Made by a program: the position numbers and the translations under genes
In this document: positions 54,271-64,000 of the stretch, piece by piece
How the letters are laid out: each line of letters starts with the position of its first letter
How positions within the stretch are numbered: position 1 is the stretch's first letter
Source of the DNA: Bicyclus anynana
Taxonomy: Eukaryota; Arthropoda; Insecta; Lepidoptera; Nymphalidae
Assembly: GCF_947172395.1 (NCBI RefSeq)
Contig: NC_069093.1
Coordinates: 7,351,561 to 7,415,560, forward strand
Length of the DNA: 64,000 nucleotides
Direction of reading: 5' to 3'
The notes under the pieces: model-generated
Seen by the model: only the letters and a program-made list of their open reading frames with translations
Told to the model about the DNA's origin: nothing
Database searches by the model: none

Positions 54271-54635
54271 TCTATACTTTTAATAAATCTGTAGATCAAT
54301 TTTGTATATGAAATATATTTCCAAAATAACTATCAGCGTGTGATTAGTGATCGATACTGATGATAAAAATGCAATCAGTAAAATTTTTGTCTGTCTGTCT
54401 GTATGTTCGTTATAGAAACAAAAATTACATGACGGATTTTAACGAAACTTGGTACAATTTTCATACTCCTGGGCAGGTTATAGTATACTTTTCATAACGC
54501 TACGATTAATAGGAGCAGAGCAGTGAAGGGAAATGTTGGGAAAACGGGAGAAGTTTCTCCTTTTTTAAAACGATACTACTGTAAAGGCTGGATCAAAGTA
54601 GTCCAAAGGCGGACGAAGTCGCGAGCGTCCGCTAG
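54271..54635 (+). mobile_element. Helitron-like element, third subfamily
   Basis: From TCTATACTTTTAATAAATCT to gcggacgaagtcgcgagcgt and CTAG. Same body as 49783-50154. It lies back to back with 54066-54259, their 5' ends only 12 bp apart. Confidence 0.75.
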
Positions 54636-55998
54636 TCGAAAGTAAAATAACAAAAGGTAAACCACAAATAACAAAAGGAAATAAGATTTTTAATTTGGTA
54701 TGACATTCTTTATAATTCTTGTGTTAAGAGGGCAAAGCCTCATACAAATTAAGGATAAAGTTTCTTCCTTATGCGTTAAGCCTGACTCGTGTAAAATTAT
54801 AAATACCAAGCCTTCATTGACTTATTATTATTTTTTTTAATAGGAGGAGGGTGCAAGCCTTTATCTTTTCATGGGCAGTCTTTATCTAACATGAAAAGAA
54901 TTTTCCCAATTCAAATCGAACTAGTAATTCGTGAAATTATTGCCATTCAACCAAATAAACAAACTCTTTGTAATTAGTACCTATTAACCACTTAATTTAA
55001 ACATCTATTTCCAAAAGTGTTGGACGCATGTTCAAGACAGGTATTTGTGGAATGAATTACCGCTAAAGCATTAACCATGCTAACATGGTCGGAATGTAGA
55101 ATGCTATTGATTTGTGTTGGGTTGACCACACATCCTATATCGATAACTGAAAGTCAAGGCGACTTGATAAACGATCGATAATTTATCGACCTTTTCGGTG
55201 AATTCTCTCGACACGTGAATATTAGATACAGCCAGCTCTATTATAGAGTAGGAGCCCAGAGCGATCCGATATAACTTATTTTCACATAGATTAAACCTTA
55301 CATTCTAGTAGTGTCTCATGTGCTTTACAATACCTGGGAAATAAATACTGAAATACAGGGATATTAGAAAGGAGGAAATAAAAACAAAGCAATGTATTTG
55401 AGTACTTACAGTAAGGAGTAACAAACACAAAGAATAAGCAGAATAACCATAAGCAGTACACATTGCTAGATAAGGCAGTCTTGTCATTAATTAACGATTT
55501 CTTCCTAACCGAATGTTATAGCCATATTATGTGTTTTACTTATGGAGATCACGGAACATGAAAAGCTAGCTGTCTTTATGTCTTTATGTCAAATATTTAT
55601 AACTTGTATTAACTATGAAAATACCTTTATGTAAAGCAACCATTTGTCCTTAATTTAAAAAAATAAAACTTAGTGGATTAATTTAAATTATCCACAGGGT
55701 GTCCGCGACTTCTTCCACCTTTAGACTTCCTTAATCCGGCCCTGTCGCAAAATACGTTCTTATCGGACGTCTACTAACTATAAACTACCCCCTGCTAAAT
55801 CTTTGTATACGTCAAGCGGTATTCGAGATTTCGTAATGAGTGAACTTACGCTTTATATTTAGATTAGATAGATAAATAACAAGCATCTTATGTATATCTA
55901 TAAAATTGCAGTCGTGTAAAATAATAGTCATTAGGGATCTGATGTATTCGTTTGAGATGAAATTTTACACTAAAAATGGAAAAATAATGAAAATTTTA

Positions 55999-56285
55999 AT
56001 AAAAAAAATACAACCGACTTCAAAACCTAAAAACGTACCACTAAACTAAAAAGTGAAAAATAACTTCATAATATGTTCTACCTGCTGATCAGTATGAAGG
56101 CGGTGCTAAGCCGGTGGTGAATTCAAGCCATGTGAGAATATCTTATAGATTTAGATTTTGCAGACAGTGTTGTTTCATGTAGTCCTGTCAGAAATGGCTT
56201 AAATTAAGACAACACCGGCTAAGCACCGCTAAAAAAAAAATACCGACCGAATTGAGAACCTCCTCCTTTTTGAAGTCGGTTAAAA
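55999..56285. mobile_element. AACCGACTTC-family MITE, full copy
   Basis: Ends caaccgacttcaaaacctaa and ttttgaagtcggttaaaaa form TIRs; body tgatcagtatgaaggcggtg. About 285 bp. Confidence 0.75.
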
Positions 56286-56653
56286 ATAATGAATACTAAA
56301 AAGTGAACTTATACATAACCAATGAGCACATCGTACTAGCGCCATGCATGAAATAGATATTATGAGACTGAAAATGCTGACGTTTTCCTTTATACAATTT
56401 CTGTAACAATGACTTTCATGAGCTTGCGAACTATTGTGAATGTTGAAAATTTACTATTCAACCCTATTTGGGTTTAACCTGTAATAGACTTAAAGCCTGA
56501 GATGGCTACACCTTTCTCATTTTATAAAAGTTGAAAGTTTGTTAGCCCATGCTCAATTTGCATTATCAAGTTTCGGGCAAGTACCTAATTGAATTATAAA
56601 ATGCACGATTTCAATACAAAATTACATACATACATTTTAAAAACTATACTTCA

Positions 56654-56845
56654 GCTGGTGGCTTTGGCTGAGACAAGTTACCACTCCACCGGGAAAGATG
56701 TACCTACTGCCAAACGATTTAGCGTTCCGATACGATGTCGTGTAGAAAATTTCGTCCGCCTCCTAACAAGTTTGTCCGCTTCCATCTTAGATTACATCAT
56801 CACTTACTATCAGGTGAGATGGTAGTCAAGGGCTAACTTGTAAAG
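56654..56845 (+). mobile_element. tRNA-derived SINE, family B, 5'-truncated
   Basis: Starts in the body (agctggtggctttggctgag), then aacgatttagcgttccgata and gtagtcaagggctaacttgt; the tRNA head is missing. Confidence 0.75.
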
Positions 56846-57281
56846 AATAAATATAAAAATAACGTTTTTTCTGTAACGTGGTTGGTCTCCTTTTTTACCC
56901 GACTACGGTGAAGCAAAAAGGAAGGGTAATGATTTTGGTAATCTTTTTATATAGTAGTTGCCTTACAGACGTTCACACCCACAAAACAACGAACAGTTAA
57001 AGTATACAGGAAACACACTAACCGCAACTCGCGCCCGTGTATTATCGCAGCTCTATTACCATAATAATTATCTTTTTACTACCATTCTCGTGAAAAATAA
57101 ACATCTTTTGAAATTACCTACTAAGCAATAAAAATGTAACTTACAAGTCTAATCAAGAATGTAAAAAGAATGTTAAAAGTTTTTTACGAAAATTTTTGTA
57201 TCGATACCCCTGTTCCTATATATATTTTATCTACCTATGAATGTTATTTGTTATGTAAGTACATAACATACATATATTTAG

Positions 57282-57472
57282 AAATTAAATAACCCGTGTC
57301 GAAAACGGTAAAGAAAAACATCACGAGGAATACCTAAGAATTTTCATGATTATGTACGTGTGTGAAGTCTGCCAATCTGCATTGGGCCCGCGGTGTGGAC
57401 ATATTGGCATAACCCCTCTCATTCTGAGAGGAGATTCGAGCTCAGCAGTGAGCCGAATACGGGTTGATAACG
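57282..57472 (+). mobile_element. tRNA-derived SINE, family C, 5'-truncated
   Basis: aaattaaataacccgtgtcg to gagccgaatacgggttgata; plus strand, diverged. Confidence 0.7.
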
Positions 57473-58603
57473 AAACGAAGTACATACACATTAAATCAAT
57501 TCAAATGATAAATAGCTTCAAGTAACTGTACCAACATATCTAAATGAAAAATATTCTCATTTGTCACCAATAAAAATATGACGTCAATTCTAATAGCGAA
57601 TTGAAAGCGAAGGACGTATCATTTGAATGTCCAATGTTCAACAGGGTTGATTTTACTCAAAGCTCACAAGTAGTAGGTCCAAATCAGTTAACCTCAATAT
57701 ATAAGTATAATAGATACAATTACTTCGGCTAGTATGATAATTATTATTAGGTACACTTACCTTTATTAAAGTAGGTACTGAAGTTTGAATGATTGAATAC
57801 GTACAAGCCACTGCCTAACACTGGTGATGGATGGAAAGCAGTGTTACCAACTCTGCAAAATATTTATCTCTAAAGTTTGTGTCAAAACCCCTAAAATCGT
57901 CTTAATTATTGAGTTGTCCCCCTAAAAATATAAATTCATAATAATTTAGAAATAATATGTTTCAAAAGTCTATATTTAATACAGACAAAATATTACGTCT
58001 TTATCTGAAGATTCATATTTTTTGAAATCATACATGTTGACAATGAATTTAACAATTTTTTTTATTTAATGAAAATTGCCGCCAGTTGCCTCGGAGTGGT
58101 TGTAGAATAATGTATTATATATCGTTATAAGTCGCTAGGTCATGAAAGAAATATTAAAATTATCATCAATTTAAAAATATTAAAGAGGCAAAAAATCCCT
58201 GAAAATACCCCTAAAAATTTCAGACCCCTAAAAAAATCCCATTTCACTTATTTGCTCCCTAAATCTGGGGGGAAAACCCCAAAGTTGGGAACCCTGATGG
58301 AAAGCTTTAAAACAATAAGTGAACTCGGCCGTATAACTACTGACATATATCTATCATACATACGTTATACGATTACACAACATTCATACATTTCATACTT
58401 TACGATAGGTAGAATAGCAACGCAAAGGTCACATCGATCCAAACCAAAGTCCAATGCCAATGACACTTTCAACCAAAGTCATGCTAATGTGCTCATATGT
58501 ATGATAGATATATGTAGATACGTATGTATGATAGATATATGTAGATACGTATTCAGATTCAGAATGAATTTATTTACCCGCAAAATTACGTTCTATAATA
58601 CCA

Positions 58604-58795
58604 AGCAGTTTTAACTGCGTAGTTCCCATTTCCCGTGGGAATACGGGGATAAAATATGGCCTATGTTAGTGTTACTCCCTGATAATGTACCTAGCTTTCT
58701 GTTAGATGTATTTTTCAAATCAGTCCAGTGGTTTCTGAGTTTTTTCGTTACATACAGAAATACAAATCTTTTCTCTTTATAATATCAGTATAGAT
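58604..58795 (-). mobile_element. Helitron-like element, second subfamily
   Basis: gcagttttaactgcgtag, cccgtgggaatacgggga and, at the far end, ctctttataatatcagtata. CTAG end degraded. Confidence 0.55.
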
Positions 58796-58799
58796 AACT

Positions 58800-58998
58800 A
58801 GACCTATTAATACATAATATCATAGAAAGGAAATATTAGATTGTTTGCATTAAATAGGCTCTGAAAGTACTAAACCCATTTGAAAAATTCTTCCTTTATT
58901 GGGAAGATACACTAATCTAAGTGATATAGGCTTTATTTTATCCCCGTATTCCTACGGGAACGGGAACCTCGCGGCTGAAACCGCGCGGCGTCTGCTAG
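58800..58998 (+). mobile_element. Helitron-like element, second subfamily
   Basis: Body taaataggctctgaaagtac, ttttatccccgtattcctac; ends ccgcgcggcgtctgCTAG then T. Opposed to the preceding copy. Confidence 0.65.
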
Positions 58999-59217
58999 TC
59001 TAATCATATAATTATTACAATCTCAACATCCAACATCATTATTAATCAGCCTGTTTTAATGGTCCATTATAGGGCCCGGCATCCCTCCTTATAGCATAAA
59101 CCACCCATACGCTAAGGTGCTAGTATTTCATTAACGACCATTATCAGATGTTAATGATAATGACCGAAACCGAGGGCTCAACGTGCATTCGGCGGTGTAA
59201 CACCACTAACTTCCAAA

Positions 59218-59607
59218 ACCGTCCCTACCCCTACTCTACCCTACCCCTACCCAACCCCTACCCTACTCCTACCCTACCCATTAAGGCTGCACACGCGACG
59301 GAAGCTTAAAAAATGAAGTAACTTCTCCCATTTTCCCAACATTTCCCTTCACTGTTCTGCTCCCATTAATCGTAGCGTGATGAAAAGTATACTATAACCT
59401 GCCCAGGAGTATGAAGAGTAGTTGTACCAAGTTAAAATCCGTCGAGTAGTTTTTGTTTCTATAAAGAACAGACAGACAGACAGACAAAAATTTTACTGAT
59501 TGCATTTTTGGCATCAGTATCGACCACTAATTACCCCCTGATAGTTATTTTGGAAATATATTTCATGTACAGAATTGACCTCTCTACAAATTTATTATAA
59601 GTATAGA
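59218..59607 (-). mobile_element. Helitron-like element with minisatellite, third subfamily
   Basis: Minisatellite on the C-rich strand (ctaccctacccctacccaac) at 59222-59280, then the body in minus orientation (ggaagcttaaaaaatgaagt, tgcccaggagtatgaagag) to tttattataagtatagattt. Confidence 0.7.
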
Positions 59608-60639
59608 TTTCTTAGAAAAAAGCAAAGCTCAATATCTCAGAACCCGACCCAAAACTCTCAATCCGAAGCCACATAGGCTAACAATGGGGTCAGATCTATC
59701 ATCTATATTACTCGAAGACCTCTTCAAAAATCAAGGCGGTAGCGGCGAATTGTAGCAGGATGGGCCTTTTCAATCAATACCAGCCACCACAATTACATCA
59801 TCCCTATTGCCGTTTTAGCCTTGACACCTACTAGTCTTGAAAGATACCTAATAATTATGGCCACTAAACTACAGTAATAGTTACTTTAAATTTTATTGAA
59901 AATTATTATATGAATTTTTATTCAAGACACGACTGGATTTTAAAAGTACCTATGTATAGCTGTAAAACTGTTTAACTTTAATTAGTATTATAATTATAAA
60001 GATAATCTTATTATTTAGAGCATGTATTGTTAACCTATAAGTGGCCAAACATTTTGCCTTGTTACCTATGTTATTAAAATATTATATAGCTTGTAAGAAA
60101 TGTAAGGTTGTTGGTTAACCAAATAAATAAAAAAAAAAGCGAGTGTGTAGTATAGCAGCGTTAATACAAACTGAGTTTACTTCAATCTTTTCAATTAAGT
60201 TTGTACAAGTTTGTAATTAAGAACCTCTATCTGCTCCGACCAATGAAGATGGGCAAGGCCCTTAATTTATATATCGGTAGTTTATAATTTTAAAACCAAC
60301 TAAATGGTTGAAAAATTGAGTGTGTTAATATGCTAAAACCTACTGTTAAATTACCAAAGCATTTTATACGTAATCGGATTTTTATTTCGTTATGTTATCG
60401 TCAGGATCGTAAAGGACATTAGACGTTAGAAATGTATACAAGCGCGGCCATATTGAGTCGTGCTTGAATAAATAACACATACAAATTTTGACAACACCTG
60501 CTTTGTGGTATGTATTATTTATAAGTGGCATCTACCCTACCATAAATACATAATGTATGATGTAGGTGCATTTCATGTTTCTGGATTTCTAGCTTTACAA
60601 TTACTTTATGTGAGTGTAGATTAAAGTTAATATTACACG

Positions 60640-61205
60640 ACGCCCGCGACTTCGTCTGCGTGAAACCCTACTACTACGCCCTGCGTGAAACCCTACCCTA
60701 CCCTACCACTACCCTACCCCTACCTTACCCCTACCCTTCCTCTACCCTACCCCTATGGTAGGGACCATGCGACGGCGACGGAAGCTTAAAAATGGAGTAA
60801 CTTCTCCCGTTTTCTCAACATTTCTCTTCACTGCTCTGCTCCTATTGACGGTAGGGTAATGAAAAGTATACTTTAACCTGCCCAGGAGTATTAAGAATAA
60901 TTGTACCAAGTTTTGTTAAAATCCGTCGTGCAGTTTTTGTTTCTATAACGAACATACCACGCGACGGAAGTTTAAAAAATTGAGTAACTTCTCCCGTTTT
61001 CCCGACATTTCCCTTCACTGCTCTGCTCCTATTGATCGATTTGATGAAAAGTATACTATAACATGCCCAGGAGTATGAAGAATAATTGTACCAAGTTTAG
61101 TTAAAATCCGTCGAGTAGTTTTTGTTTCTATAAAGAACATATAGACAGACAGACAGACAGACAAAAATTTTACTGATTGCATTATTGGCATCAGTATAGA
61201 CCCTA
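60640..61205 (-). mobile_element. Two tandem Helitron-like bodies with minisatellite
   Basis: Inverted 3' end (cgacgcccgcgacttcgtct), minisatellite at about 60690-60755, then one body (60780-60955) and a second (60958-61190) head to tail, each with a gcgacggaag start and cctgcccaggagta or its variant. Confidence 0.65.
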
Positions 61206-61545
61206 GAATGGCAGAAAGACCTTGAGTGGAGTCACGTACTTGTGAACTTTATGTGTAGGGTTAAAGGCGCCTTTGACAGTTAACAAACACTCCCCCTTTC
61301 CACTCAAGTCACTCTCCCGCCTATCTCAAGTAACTCATAAAGAATTACACAACAAGAAATGTGGACGGCTTGAACCCCACGAGCACACTGAAGCCGGCCG
61401 TACGTCGAGCGCTCTACATCGCAAGTCGTTCTCGCTAATCGATCGCTACCCCTCTCTAACTCCATACTCTTTACAGAAACAGCCACCTAGCGTCGGCACG
61501 AGCCAACACGAGATCGAGCGACGTCATATCCGTCACTGACTACTA
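61200..61545 (-). repeat. Dispersed 330-bp repeat, copy 2
   Basis: Inverted relative of 50483-50812 (ccttgagtggagtcacgtac, ggttaaaggcgcctttgaca, gacgtcatatccgtcactg). It directly abuts the Helitron-like tandem. Confidence 0.65.
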
Positions 61546-61789
61546 TTTCCTATTCTAGATATTCATTTATTTACAGTTTTACTGCATTAAGATAAAAGTT
61601 AATTGTACAATCTATACGTATATCACAATGTCTGATGTATTTCTATTAGAGGTTTTTAGATAAATGTGAAATATTGATTGATAAAAATGTTGTGTAAATA
61701 AAAATTAAGTATCGGAAATGTATTTTTATTTTTCAAGTAACTAGATAAGGTTTATCATAATAAATCACCAAATGCTTATTCATTCAAAA

Positions 61790-62089
61790 ATTGATCGATA
61801 CTGATGTGAAAAATGCAGTTAGTTAAATTTTTGTCTGTTTATCTATATGCATGTTCGTTATAGAAACAAAAAGTACTCGACGGATTTTAACGAAACTTGG
61901 TACAATTATTCTTCATACTCCTGGGCAGGTTATAGTATACGTTTCATCACGCTACGATCAATAGGAGCAGAGCAGTAAAGGGAAATGTTGGGAAAACGGG
62001 AGAAGTTACTCCATTTTTACGGCCCATACTACTGTAAGGGCTGGATTAAAGAGGTCTAAAGGGCGGACGAAGTCACGGGCGTCCACTAG
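61790..62089 (+). mobile_element. Helitron-like element, third subfamily, 5'-truncated
   Basis: Body cctgggcaggttatagtat, atcaataggagcagagcagt; ends ggacgaagtcacgggcgtcc, then ACTAG. Confidence 0.7.
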
Positions 62090-62488
62090 TTTATAATATA
62101 AGCCTCGTGTTACATATTTCGGATACGTAGTGTTAATTTAACGCTTGTCATCCAGTTCCATAGAGATTTGGCTCGTATATAATAGGTGTCTTGAACCCTG
62201 TACAATTTGGAAGGTCGCCAGACGACAGACCACCTACTTTAGCATATTTCATGTAAAAATGTATCAAACTAATTTTTGTAAGAACCCTATTTAATATTAG
62301 AATTTATTTTTGACCTTGTCTCTAAATTAATAAACTATTTTTTAATTCTATCGATCTAGAACATGCAAATTTAAAACAAAAGTGAGTGTCACTTATTCAC
62401 AAAAAAAATTAACGAAGTTTATTAGTCGTTACACATGACCTAAATATCCACAAAGAAAATCGTACAAAGTTAAACGAAAATAATATTA

Positions 62489-62688
62489 TCTATACTAATA
62501 TTATAAAGCTGAAGAGTTTGTTTGTTTGTTCGATTGAACGCGCTAATCTTATTAACTACTGGTCTGATTTAAAAAATTCTTTCAGTGTTAGATAGCCCAT
62601 TTATCGAGGAAGGCTATAGGCTATATATTATCTCCGTATTCCTACGGGAACGGGAACCTCGCGGGCAAAACCGCGCGGTGTCAGCTAG
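62489..62688 (+). mobile_element. Helitron-like element, intact ends
   Basis: Starts TCTATACTAATATTATAAAG after an A and ends ccgcgcggtgtcagCTAG before a T: the TC ... CTAG ends and A/T target expected of a Helitron. 200 bp, second subfamily. Confidence 0.8.
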
Positions 62689-63097
62689 TATAGTATAACA
62701 TCAATCGTATCATCAGTATCATACCTACTCGTATCAGTATCATACGTACTCGTATCTACAAATTGTACAATTATTTTAAATACAAGTTCCAGGGTAGGCA
62801 GTGCATCTTTGCATCTACGAAGTGCGCGCCACTATAATATACTCGTAAAACAAATGCAATTTGCCTATAAATGACATTTGTGGAACAAAATATCGTCAGT
62901 GATTAGAGACGACACTTTACTAATGCAATTTACCTAGTAACCTAATTGATACAGATATTACGATTAATTTACAGAGATAAATTAGTAACGAGATTACGTA
63001 CTCCGTAAATCACTAGCACAAAAAATAACTGATAATAGCATATCAATAAGTAGATAGATGATCCAGTATAAGTATTAAGTACTCGTATGGAACCTCA

Positions 63098-63407
63098 ATG
63101 CAATCAGTAAAATTTTTGTCTGTCTGTCTGTCTGTATGTTCGTTATAGAAACAAAAACTACTCATCGGATTTTAACGAAACTTGGTATAATTATTCTTCA
63201 TACTCCTGGGCAGGTTATAGTATACTTTTCATCACGCTACGATCAACAGGAGCAGAGCAGTGAAGGGGAATGTTGGGAAAATGGGAGAATTTACTCCATT
63301 TTTAAGCTTACGTCGCGTGTGCAGCCTCAATGGGTAGGGTAGGGTAAGGTAGGGGTAGTTGAAAGTTTACATCATTTCACGCAGACGAAGTGGCGGGCGT
63401 CCGCTAG
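63098..63407 (+). mobile_element. Helitron-like element with minisatellite, third subfamily
   Basis: Body from gtaaaatttttgtctgtctg, then gtgcagcctcaatgggtag, the minisatellite (63331-63356), gttgaaagtttacatcattt and ggcgggcgtccgCTAG then T. Confidence 0.75.
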
Positions 63408-63585
63408 TTGAAAATATGATTCAGTTTATGTAGGTACTATATAACCTAGGAACCTCATTATCGAGAATAGAATGTGGAGTATTATTATTGGTGGTTACAT
63501 TTGATATGGCACAAATTGATGAAATTTAATAAGTACCTATATTTTGACGATGTGATTCATTAATACATTCTACTGACAGAATTAT

Positions 63586-63728
63586 TTTTTGACGTCCTCC
63601 GTGGCGCAGTGGTATAACAAAGCCAACCAGACCTGGACCACATAAGAAAACCTCAATCGACCCAGCCGGGAATCGAACCCAGGGCCTCCGTCTTATAAAT
63701 CCACAGCGCTACAGAGGCCGTCAAAAAA
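63586..63728. mobile_element. Two SINE heads fused head to head (foldback)
   Basis: Left tgacgtcctccgtggcgcag and right ctgtagcgct-type head (plus strand gcgctacagaggccgtca) are inverted relatives of the family B head; in between is an inverted B box (gggaatcgaaccc). It begins and ends with T/A runs. Confidence 0.75.
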
Positions 63729-63829
63729 TTGGTGGTGTCTGTCTCGGTTATTTTCATCAACATTTTCATCCCAAGCCCGCCAACCTACATTGGAATAGCG
63801 TGGTAGTTCTGAGGTCCATATCCTATACA

Positions 63830-63985
63830 GGAGCAGTGGCGCGCACAAGGTTTGTAACTGGGGTATGCACTATAAGTAAAAATTGGGTAATTACTTGTCA
63901 AACTATGTATTATGTGGTATAGGTTTGTATCGAGTCCTTAAGGTATGCAGTACATTTTCGCATCTATGAAGTGCACGCCACTTAT
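63830..63985. mobile_element. Short CAGTGGCG-ended MITE
   Basis: Left gcagtggcgcgcacaaggtt and right ctatgaagtgcacgccact; about 155 bp. A right-end fragment of the same family lies at 62790-62838. Confidence 0.65.
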
Positions 63986-64000
63986 AGATTAAACATATCG

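Larger units (their letters stand above)
53990..64000. other. Gene-free repeat field
   Basis: 10 kb with no recognisable exon on either strand, upstream of Ucp4. At least nine Helitron-like copies, several SINE pieces and other repeats cover about half; stretches such as 55300-55950 and 57500-58550 show nothing I can name. At 59610-60130 a segment ends with aaccaaataaataaaaaaaa, which looks like the 3' end of a retroposed sequence or LINE. Confidence 0.5.

Noticed and set aside
61273..61539. An 88-codon plus-strand ORF
   Set aside because: It lies wholly in a dispersed repeat also present, inverted, at 50483-50812, where the frame differs.
1..64000. CRISPR array or prokaryotic defence operon
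   Set aside because: No regular direct repeats with unique spacers and no Shine-Dalgarno-linked gene strings; the introns and SINEs show animal nuclear DNA.

Overview
The window is animal nuclear DNA: AT-rich, with introns, GT-AG splice sites and a heavy load of transposable elements. It most likely comes from a butterfly or moth. The grounds are the gene sequences, which are insect-like, and the interspersed repeats: short Helitron-like elements ending in CTAG after a GC-rich hairpin, two tRNA-derived SINE families, RTE-like LINE tails and several MITE families, all of kinds common in Lepidoptera. No bacterial operon, CRISPR array or viral genome was seen.

Four protein-coding genes can be assembled from exons, most of them too short to show as long ORFs. 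(1) At 359-7694 on the + strand is a SUN-domain protein: a basic N-terminus, one membrane segment, and a C-terminal SUN domain split over two or three exons; at least one linking exon is unresolved. (2) At 8429-12749 on the - strand is ribosomal protein SA (RpSA, 40S subunit), complete in six coding exons, 305 aa, with a probable non-coding first exon near 12982. (3) At 15582-35068 on the + strand is drk, the Grb2-type SH3-SH2-SH3 adaptor, complete in six exons, 211 aa, with introns of 10.8 and 6.5 kb that are full of repeats. (4) At 41879-53989 on the - strand is a mitochondrial carrier of the UCP4 type, complete in six exons, 316 aa.

Layout: the SUN gene and RpSA converge, with a SINE between their poly(A) signals. 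RpSA and drk diverge over about 2.6 kb that holds a 1.66-kb inverted-repeat element. drk and the UCP4 gene converge over 6.8 kb that holds a hAT-type MITE with an 8-bp target duplication, two unusual minisatellites and a recent 134-bp tandem duplication. From 53990 to the end no gene was found, only dense Helitron-like and SINE remnants.

The genes are not a functional cluster: they serve nuclear envelope structure, translation, receptor tyrosine kinase/Ras signalling and mitochondrial transport. The most notable observations are three decayed tandem copies of part of the UCP4 fifth exon, beside the true exon and still largely open; a 1,154-bp TIR element, carrying a G-rich minisatellite, that splits an RTE reading frame with a 4-bp target duplication; the same G-rich minisatellite at a fixed place inside several Helitron-like copies; and a perfect 31-bp hairpin in a UCP4 intron. 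I found no convincing undescribed multi-gene system.
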